From Actinomycetota bacterium (GTDB lineage: Bacteria; Actinomycetota; Humimicrobiia; Humimicrobiales; Humimicrobiaceae), in assembly GCA_014360385.1 (NCBI GenBank), contig JACIXO010000073.1, forward strand, positions 1 through 6,578: a stretch of DNA of 6,578 bases, in the 5' to 3' direction. Below, in pieces: positions 1-5,848 of the stretch. A program made the position numbers and the translations under genes. Within the stretch, counting starts at the first letter, position 1, and each line of letters starts with the position of its first letter. The notes below the pieces were generated by a model that was given only the letters and a program-made list of their open reading frames with translations, was not told where the DNA came from and made no database searches.

Positions 1-2317
1 GCAAAACAATATTCCTTTTTCCAGGAGAGGATCCCGTGGTCTTCTGGACGATGCTTTTGTGAGATTTATTATGAATTTTATGGAGCTTGTGTTACTGGTC
101 AAAGAGTATGATGAGGATAAATATGGAGATAAATATGAGGATAAGTATGAAGATAAAAATGTTTCTGGCAATGTTGGCGATGTTGTACCAAGGCTTAATA
201 ATATTATTGAAGAGGTTTTGCTTTCAGATTTCATAAGTTTTAGCCCTCTCTATTTTGAAAAACTAAAATCCGCTTGCAAGGAAACTAAATTTGGCGGCAA
301 GGAAACTGAATCTACTGCCAATGAAAGAAAAACTACTTCATCTAGCTTGGCTCTTAATCTGTGGCAAACGTTAACAAATTTGACAAACATTAGAGTAAAA
401 ACAAGCAAGGAAGCAGGTGATGAAGAGGTAAAAGGTGAAAAAGCAAGTGAGGAGGAAGTAAAAATTAAGGCTACCTATACCAGGCGCAGCGCTGTAGATT
501 CGTATGATAGCAAAAGCAGCCTAAAAAAGGGCAGTGAGGATGAACTTAAAGTTGAGCTTATGAAGTTAGTAAATTTTGTTGATCTGGTTAAAGAACTAAT
601 ATCGTATCTCGAAAAACCTGTTTATTATTTTATCCTGAAACTATTGAGTGACAGAAGGTTTGGTTTCTTAAAACGTCTTGAGTCTAGAAAGTCAAAGGGA
701 AAAGAGTTTCTCTCGCTTTCTCCAATCCACAATCTCAGAGACTTTCTTGAAAGCATAAAGGATTTCTGTAAAACGAACCAGGATGGAAGCGATGTAGCTT
801 CCTACATGGATTTTATTAATAACATTCTGGAGAACAGATTTCTTGAAGAAGTGGAGGAAAGTACCAGGGACTTTTATATAAGGGGAAGAGTTAATATCTT
901 GAGTTTCCATCAGTGTAAAGGACTTGAATTTAAGGCTGTTTTTTTACCTTTTGTAAACAGACACTATCTTCCATCAAAGTTAGATTTTCCTCAGTCATAT
1001 GACAAACAGATTTTCAATTATTTTAGTGCCGGGAGGACTTTGGATTTTTCTGAACTAAGAGAGATTCACATCGAGGAGGAAAGAAAGCTTTTCTATGTGG
1101 GTATGACAAGAGCTTCCAGATATTTGTATATCACTTGCAATCAACATCAGGAAAAATCAATCTTTTTTGAAGAACTTGAAGAGATTTATAAGGGTCTTCT
1201 TAGAAAGAAAAAAGAAAAAAAAGAATTTGACTTTATTCATGGGACAAAAGACACAAAGACACAGCAAACAAATACAAAGCAAAGCCTACCACAGATAAAG
1301 GAAGATGCAATAAAAAAGGAAGATGCAATAAAAGGCTCTATGCGTGATTTAGATTTTACCTTACCCTCCAGATGGAGGGTAAGAAAAAGAGCAATAGTGT
1401 CAACGTATAGGCTGATCAACGGTCTTTCAATTGACTTTGTAAGTTATTTTACCAGGCTTTTTTCTTTAAACCTATTATACCCTCCTTCTGAGTGGTGGAC
1501 TTTTACGAAACCTACTGTTAATAATTATAATCCTTTTCTCGTGAATCCGCAGGTGTTTTCATACAGTTCTCTTAATACTTTTAAAGAATGCCCCTTTAAA
1601 TACAGCATAAGATATTTTCTGGGTCTTGAGGATGAGGAGGAGTTAAGTTTAAAGGTGGGCAAGATTTACCATCAGATATTATGTTCATTTTTCAGATCTT
1701 ATAATAAAAATAAGGAGCAGAAGTGGGAAGATTTGGAAAAAATACTGGTAGAGGCTTTTTCTAGCGAGTATTTTGATTTTCCATTTCTTAAAAAGGAACT
1801 CATGGAGAAAGCGTATAAGGAATTCAAAAACTTTTTCTCTACTTATCTTCCTGAAATGCCTGACACTTCAATTGTAGAAAAAGATTTCTCCTTTTATTTA
1901 GGTGAAGATTGTATAACAGGCCGGATAGACCAGATAAATTTCCATGATAATGATGTTATAGATTTAATTGATTATAAATCAAGTTCAAGCAGGCCTTCTC
2001 AATCCCAGCTTAAAGAAGAGATTCAACTAAAAATATATATGCTGGCTATAAATTTAAGCAAAGATTTATCTTTTTTAAAAAACAAAAGGCTAAGACTGAA
2101 ATATTTCTTTTTCGGGCAGCTATCGAACTCTTCTCCCAATCCTGTTTGTGAAATTCCTGAGGAGTATTACACACTGGACGGGGTATCCACTGTAATAGAG
2201 GAATTAATTTTGAGATTAAAGAAGGAAGAATTTAAACCCTTGCCTGAAAACTATATGGTCTGCAAAACCTGTAATTATAGAATTCTTTGCCCCAGACATT
2301 GTAAGGTTGACTTTTGA
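1..2317 (+). CDS. UvrD-type helicase / PD-(D/E)XK Fe-S nuclease fusion, AdnA-like, 5' partial
   Basis: This is the C-terminal part of an SF1A motor-nuclease likely to resect DNA double-strand breaks. The frame is open from position 2 (QNNIPFSRRGSRGLLDDAFV...), which reads like the normal UvrD segment before domain 2B. The GTG at 59 is therefore not the start, and Walker A and B lie off the window. Visible parts are: a 2B-like region to about 880 with a low-complexity K/E/S-rich insert (about 270-540); helicase motif V at 890-952 (HQCKGLEF); motif VI at 1073-1123 (EERKLFYVGMTRA); a charged linker at about 1200-1390; and a RecB/AddB-type nuclease from about 1550. The nuclease has His 1670-1672, the Asp of GRID 1928-1930, DYK 1970-1978 and Gln 2024-2026. 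Cysteines at 1589, 2261, 2270 and 2288 form the C-(n)-CxxC-x5-C Fe-S pattern. The downstream neighbour has the same architecture, as in AdnA-AdnB. The AdnA assignment rests on 2B resemblance recalled from the family and on gene order; a generic UvrD-nuclease is the alternative. Confidence 0.9.
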   Translation, partial: QNNIPFSRRGSRGLLDDAFVRFIMNFMELVLLVKEYDEDKYGDKYEDKYEDKNVSGNVGDVVPRLNNIIEEVLLSDFISFSPLYFEKLKSACKETKFGGKETESTANERKTTSSSLALNLWQTLTNLTNIRVKTSKEAGDEEVKGEKASEEEVKIKATYTRRSAVDSYDSKSSLKKGSEDELKVELMKLVNFVDLVKELISYLEKPVYYFILKLLSDRRFGFLKRLESRKSKGKEFLSLSPIHNLRDFLESIKDFCKTNQDGSDVASYMDFINNILENRFLEEVEESTRDFYIRGRVNILSFHQCKGLEFKAVFLPFVNRHYLPSKLDFPQSYDKQIFNYFSAGRTLDFSELREIHIEEERKLFYVGMTRASRYLYITCNQHQEKSIFFEELEEIYKGLLRKKKEKKEFDFIHGTKDTKTQQTNTKQSLPQIKEDAIKKEDAIKGSMRDLDFTLPSRWRVRKRAIVSTYRLINGLSIDFVSYFTRLFSLNLLYPPSEWWTFTKPTVNNYNPFLVNPQVFSYSSLNTFKECPFKYSIRYFLGLEDEEELSLKVGKIYHQILCSFFRSYNKNKEQKWEDLEKILVEAFSSEYFDFPFLKKELMEKAYKEFKNFFSTYLPEMPDTSIVEKDFSFYLGEDCITGRIDQINFHDNDVIDLIDYKSSSSRPSQSQLKEEIQLKIYMLAINLSKDLSFLKNKRLRLKYFFFGQLSNSSPNPVCEIPEEYYTLDGVSTVIEELILRLKKEEFKPLPENYMVCKTCNYRILCPRHCKVDF
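104..163 (+). repeat. 12-bp in-frame tandem repeat (DKYE units)
   Basis: Imperfect copies of the 12-base unit GATAAATATGAG run head to tail at 116-127, 128-139, 140-151 and a degenerate 152-163, with a partial leading copy from 104. They encode DKYG, DKYE, DKYE and DKNV after an acidic EYDE. The unit is a multiple of three, so copy-number change would keep the frame. It lies within the helicase of the first gene, just after the conserved segment that ends in FMELVLLVKE. Confidence 0.85.
276..311 (+). repeat. Pair of 15-bp near-identical direct repeats, 21-bp period
   Basis: GCAAGGAAACTAAAT at 276-290 recurs as GCAAGGAAACTGAAT at 297-311, with a single mismatch. They encode the related peptides C-KETK and G-KETES. 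They sit at the start of the K/E/S/T-rich low-complexity insert of the first gene and look like a local duplication that has partly decayed. Confidence 0.7.
1298..1333 (+). repeat. Perfect 18-bp tandem duplication (KEDAIK twice)
   Basis: The 18-base unit AAGGAAGATGCAATAAAA occupies 1298-1315 and again 1316-1333 with no mismatch. It duplicates the peptide KEDAIK in the charged linker between helicase motif VI and the nuclease domain of the first gene. Perfect identity suggests a recent slippage or duplication event; the frame is preserved. Confidence 0.9.
1360..1383. repeat. Perfect 10-bp inverted repeat with 4-base loop inside coding sequence
   Basis: The arm CTTACCCTCC (1360-1369) and its exact reverse complement GGAGGGTAAG (1374-1383) flank the loop AGAT. 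The repeat lies in the helicase-nuclease linker of the first gene, where it encodes LPSRWRVRK. Neither strand has a T-run after the stem, so it does not look like an intrinsic terminator. An operator, an mRNA hairpin or chance are the alternatives. Confidence 0.8.
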
Positions 2318-2358
2318 TATGTTAATTTCGAGCAGGGTGTAAGGGCCAGGCATAAAAG

Positions 2359-5300
2359 GTGATGTATAAAAAAGGACTGGAAAAAGAAAAAAGAGCTGGA
2401 AAAGAAGTTGAATGGAGGGAAGAAGGGGGAAGGGGAAGAAGAGAAAGAGAAATGGGATATGGGATACGAAGAGAAAAATGGATAGGTAGAGAAAAAATGG
2501 ATGAGAAGGAAAAAACAAGCGAGCAGGAAAAAATAATAGAGAGTTCTGCAGATGTGAAGAGAGTAATAGCAGGAGCAGGATCTGGTAAAACCAGGATAAT
2601 AACTGAGAGTATAATAAGGGTGCTACGAGGGAGGCTTTGTGAACCTTACGAAATACTGGCTCTTACCTTTACCAAAAATGCTGCTGAGAATATGAGAACA
2701 AGAGTAAAAGAAGCTCTTGGTAAAAGGATTGACTTCGAAAACATAGATATTCTTACTTTTCACTCTTTTGGTAATGAAATTATAAAGGAAAATAGTTTTG
2801 AACTCGGTCTTGGAAAGGACTTTAAGCTCATAAGTAGTGCAGAGGCATGGCAGATAATATACAGCATATGCAAGGAAAAGGATTTTAAAAAAATAAAGGC
2901 AGGAAAAAGAATAGGTGAGTTTATAGAGAGTTTGTTGAAATACATATGGACTCTAAAAAATAATTTGATAAGCATAGATGATCTTAAGTCTTATATTGGA
3001 AGCTATGAAGCTATACTTAAGGATTACAAAAGTCAAGCACTTGCCCGAGAGGAAATGGAAATAGCTAGTTGTCAGGAAGACCTGCTTGAAGTATATCTGG
3101 AGTATGAGAATGAAAAAAAGAGAAATAACTTTATAGATTATCCTGACCAGATATTTCTACCATATCTTCTTTTATCCACAAAAAAATTCTTAAGAGAAAA
3201 GTATAAAAAGAAATACAGATATATATTTGTAGACGAATTCCAGGATACCAATGTATCGCAGGTTTATCTTCTTTTACTTTTATATGAGCCAGGTTATAAC
3301 AAGCTTACAATAGTTGGAGATGATGACCAGGGAATTTATTCCTTCAGGGGAGCATGCGTTGAGAATATTTTGTATTTCCATAACTGGGATATCTTCAGGG
3401 AAGTAGGTGTCAATGACTTTTATCTGACAAAAAATTACAGATCAGGTGGTAATATCATAAAGGCAATAAACAATGTTATTTCTTCCAATAAGAGAAGATT
3501 TCCGAAAGAGCTTGTCCCGGAAAAAGAGCACAAGCCCTCAAAGGTGGTCTTTTTCTCTAAATGGACACATAAAGAGGAAGCTTCTGAGATAGTCAAAATT
3601 ATCAGGTATTTATTAAGCTATGGTGTAAAGTTAAAGGACATGGCTATAATCGCCCGGAGAAAAAGATTTCAAACTATAATAGAGGAGCTAGAGAAAAATG
3701 AAGTAAGGTATGAAGTAGTTGGAGGTAAGAATTTCTTTTTTGAACCAGAAATTATCTTCCTTGTATCGTGGTTAAGGGTTATACAAAATATTTATGATGA
3801 GCTTTCTATCACATATCTACTCAGATCTCCAAAATACAAAATCTGTAATCGTGATATTTATTTCTTGAAGAGAAGTCACAAGAATGGAAAACTCTTAAAT
3901 CTTATGGATGGCATATTAAGCCATGAGGAAAATCCTTATATCAGTAACATTACCAGAAAGAGACTCCATCTTTTTCTGGATGAGCTAAACTTCTATATTG
4001 CGAAATCCAAAAGCTTAAAACTAAGGGAACTGGTAAGTTTAATTTTTGATTATTCTGGCATGAAAGACGAGCTTAAGTCGAGATTTGGCGTGATGGCTCA
4101 AAGAAAGATAAGAAATGTTGAAAGTCTGATTAAAATTAGTTCTGACTTTGAACAGAGTAGTCTCGGAGGAGATTTAAAAAATAAACTTGAGAGCTTTATT
4201 ACTTATCTTAAGGATGTAGCTAAGGGAGATTATGAGGATCCTGAAGGGGTTGAAATATCCAGTGAAAATTCGGTTAAGCTAATGAGCATCCATGCTTCAA
4301 AAGGGCTTGAGTTTGAGGTAGTGTTTCTTCCAATGCTTTGGGAAGGTGACTTTTTGGGGAAAAGGGTTCTAGAATCTGGGTTTGGAATACCTTCGCATTT
4401 AAGAAAGGACAGCAGAATATGGCAGGAGAAGAGAAATTGCAAAAGCAAAAAGGAATTCGACGAGCTTTTAAAGGATATCAAAACTGAAGAAGAAAGAAGG
4501 ATATTTTATGTAGGGTGCAGCAGGGCAAAAAAGATACTTGTGCTTTCATATAGCCCATATCTCGAGGAAGTTGATGAGGACAGAAGGTGTCCCAGGCCCA
4601 TAGTCCCCTTCTTTTATGATATGGTAAGAAATGGTGTAGCCAGCGACATTTCAATAGCCAGTTCAGAGGCTCTTGAGTTTATGAGTTCCAGTCCTGTCGA
4701 AGGTTTCACTGGCAGAGTAGAAAGCTATGAAGAAATATTTAGTTTTCTTAATCCATCCAGGGATGATGAGGTTGATTTTTCTCTGGCTAAAAATCCTTAT
4801 GAAAGAGTATTTAAGGATTTTCCGGTAGCTGTAAGCAAAGCAGAGGAGAAGCTCGGGTCTATATTGAATAGGTTGAATAGGCTTGGTAAGAAAGGCTCAA
4901 ATCTGGACGAAGTTTTAAATGTGCTGAGGAGAGCCAAACTTGATCTTGGGCTTGAGTTTAAGCTCAAGCTGGAAACCAATGTAAAAAAGATTAATTTGAA
5001 AAAGCTTTATGAAAAGATAAAGTTTCTGAAAGAGGAAGCTGGCTATCTTAAGAAAACTGAATTTGGTACTGGCCCGCTGGTGAAAGAAATTTTGGGAAGC
5101 GGCACTAATTTCTATTCTCTTACTGACATACTTACTTATCTAAAGTGCCCCCGCCTTTATGAACTCAAGCTTGTTTACCCGGTTTTCGAGGTTGAGTCCA
5201 GAGAATTAGAGCTTGGTGAAGAGGTTCACAGATTAATAAAGCATATTACCATGAAAGTTTTTGATTGTTTCAAAACCGGTTACAGATTTGAACCTGACAC

Positions 5301-5838
5301 AATCTTTAGTTCAATCTTTAATGGTGAAAACCAGCATGGATCTGGCTTTGGGGACAGCTCTGAAATTAAGAAATATATTGAGGTATTTTTTGAGAGTAAT
5401 CTGTTGGACTTTGGCGGAACCAGAGATATATCTCTGGAGCAGCTTTTTTACTGGAAACTGGGGGACTACTACATTCAGTGTAAGACCGATAGGGTTGACA
5501 TTATGAATGATGGAACTATAAGGGTTATTGACTACAAGTTAGCTGAATATGAGAGCAGAAAAGAGACATATTTTTTAAACCAGATAAAAGCCTATATAGG
5601 AGGAGTATCAGAGTTATATGAAAGTAGGGTTGAGGACATTACTGGCATTTTATTCTTTCTGGGCAATGCCAGGAAGGTGGAGCTTAAGTTTGAGCGCAGG
5701 GAAATAGAAAGTTTGAAGGAGAAATTACTTAAGGCAATAAATAGTATAGAAAAAAGTAATAGGAACAGTAGTTTTAAAAAGAAGTTTAACCCTTCTTGTA
5801 AGAGGATATGTAACTACTATGAGCTATGCTGTGAGTAA
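2359..5838 (+). CDS. UvrD-type helicase / PD-(D/E)XK Fe-S nuclease fusion, AdnB-like, complete
   Basis: This is an ATP-driven 3'-5' DNA translocase fused to a nuclease, probably the second subunit of a break-resecting heterodimer. Numbering from GTG 2359: Q-motif region about 54-60; Walker A AGAGSGKT 71-78; motif Ia LTFTKNAAENM 102-112; DEFQD 292-296; motif III GDDDQGIYSFRG 320-331; motif IV region TKNYRSG 357-363; motif V HASKGLEF 645-652; motif VI EERRIFYVGCSRA 711-723; linker about 740-910; nuclease from about 918 with His957, Asp1044, Asp1058-Tyr-Lys1060 and Gln1075. Cys930, 1147, 1151 and 1157 fit an Fe-S site, with C-x3-C instead of CxxC. The segment LLRSPKYKICNRDI (487-500) resembles the AdnB 2B region. 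The start is uncertain. An in-frame TAA at 2353-2355 bounds it. GTG 2359 gives the longest frame, but family similarity begins only after Met47 (ATG 2497), and residues 1-46 are translated polypurine DNA. The gene lies 41 bases after the first gene, so one transcript is likely. Confidence 0.95.
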   Translation: MMYKKGLEKEKRAGKEVEWREEGGRGRREREMGYGIRREKWIGREKMDEKEKTSEQEKIIESSADVKRVIAGAGSGKTRIITESIIRVLRGRLCEPYEILALTFTKNAAENMRTRVKEALGKRIDFENIDILTFHSFGNEIIKENSFELGLGKDFKLISSAEAWQIIYSICKEKDFKKIKAGKRIGEFIESLLKYIWTLKNNLISIDDLKSYIGSYEAILKDYKSQALAREEMEIASCQEDLLEVYLEYENEKKRNNFIDYPDQIFLPYLLLSTKKFLREKYKKKYRYIFVDEFQDTNVSQVYLLLLLYEPGYNKLTIVGDDDQGIYSFRGACVENILYFHNWDIFREVGVNDFYLTKNYRSGGNIIKAINNVISSNKRRFPKELVPEKEHKPSKVVFFSKWTHKEEASEIVKIIRYLLSYGVKLKDMAIIARRKRFQTIIEELEKNEVRYEVVGGKNFFFEPEIIFLVSWLRVIQNIYDELSITYLLRSPKYKICNRDIYFLKRSHKNGKLLNLMDGILSHEENPYISNITRKRLHLFLDELNFYIAKSKSLKLRELVSLIFDYSGMKDELKSRFGVMAQRKIRNVESLIKISSDFEQSSLGGDLKNKLESFITYLKDVAKGDYEDPEGVEISSENSVKLMSIHASKGLEFEVVFLPMLWEGDFLGKRVLESGFGIPSHLRKDSRIWQEKRNCKSKKEFDELLKDIKTEEERRIFYVGCSRAKKILVLSYSPYLEEVDEDRRCPRPIVPFFYDMVRNGVASDISIASSEALEFMSSSPVEGFTGRVESYEEIFSFLNPSRDDEVDFSLAKNPYERVFKDFPVAVSKAEEKLGSILNRLNRLGKKGSNLDEVLNVLRRAKLDLGLEFKLKLETNVKKINLKKLYEKIKFLKEEAGYLKKTEFGTGPLVKEILGSGTNFYSLTDILTYLKCPRLYELKLVYPVFEVESRELELGEEVHRLIKHITMKVFDCFKTGYRFEPDTIFSSIFNGENQHGSGFGDSSEIKKYIEVFFESNLLDFGGTRDISLEQLFYWKLGDYYIQCKTDRVDIMNDGTIRVIDYKLAEYESRKETYFLNQIKAYIGGVSELYESRVEDITGILFFLGNARKVELKFERREIESLKEKLLKAINSIEKSNRNSSFKKKFNPSCKRICNYYELCCE
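2362..2545 (+). other. Long polypurine-biased tract at the 5' end of gene 2
   Basis: The + strand is overwhelmingly A and G here, with only scattered T and C, from the GTG/ATG region through the codons that precede the Q motif. It contains small internal near-repeats: GAGAAAAATGGATAG at 2471-2485 and GAGAAAAAATGGATGAG at 2489-2505, plus CTGGAAAAAG-like copies at about 2377-2400. Stop codons need a T, so a tract this poor in T stays open by composition alone. The open frame upstream of ATG 2497 is therefore weak evidence for translation. Confidence 0.75.
2484..2499 (+). promoter_or_regulatory. Candidate ribosome-binding site for an internal start at ATG 2497
   Basis: AGGT at 2484-2487 lies 9 bases before the in-frame ATG at 2497-2499. 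This is usable Shine-Dalgarno spacing, though the match is short. The next upstream option, ATG 2452, has AGGGGA about 15 bases away, which is long. GTG 2359 has only AGG at 2348-2350. Starting at 2497 would place the Q motif and Walker A about where UvrD-family proteins have them. Confidence 0.3.
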
Positions 5839-5848
5839 GTTACCTTTA

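Noticed and set aside
59..61. GTG as the start codon of the first gene
   Set aside because: The same frame is open back to position 2 and reads as conserved helicase sequence (IPFSRRGSRGLLDDAF), so the gene continues beyond the left edge.
2307..2323. TTGACT followed by TATGTT as a promoter for gene 2
   Set aside because: The spacing is only about 5 bases, and nothing like TATAAT lies 16-18 bases downstream of TTGACT.
2319..2342. Seven-codon leader-like frame (MLISSRV) right after the first gene's stop
   Set aside because: It has no ribosome-binding site or regulatory hairpin, and a frame this short is easily found by chance.
2216..2518. Complementary-strand open frame rich in Phe and Leu that looks like a membrane protein
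   Set aside because: It is the mirror of the polypurine tract and of the first gene's 3' end; the hydrophobicity comes from translating polypyrimidine DNA.
5261..5506. Plus-strand open frame in another phase inside gene 2
   Set aside because: It overlaps the conserved nuclease domain in a different frame and shows no recognisable family features.
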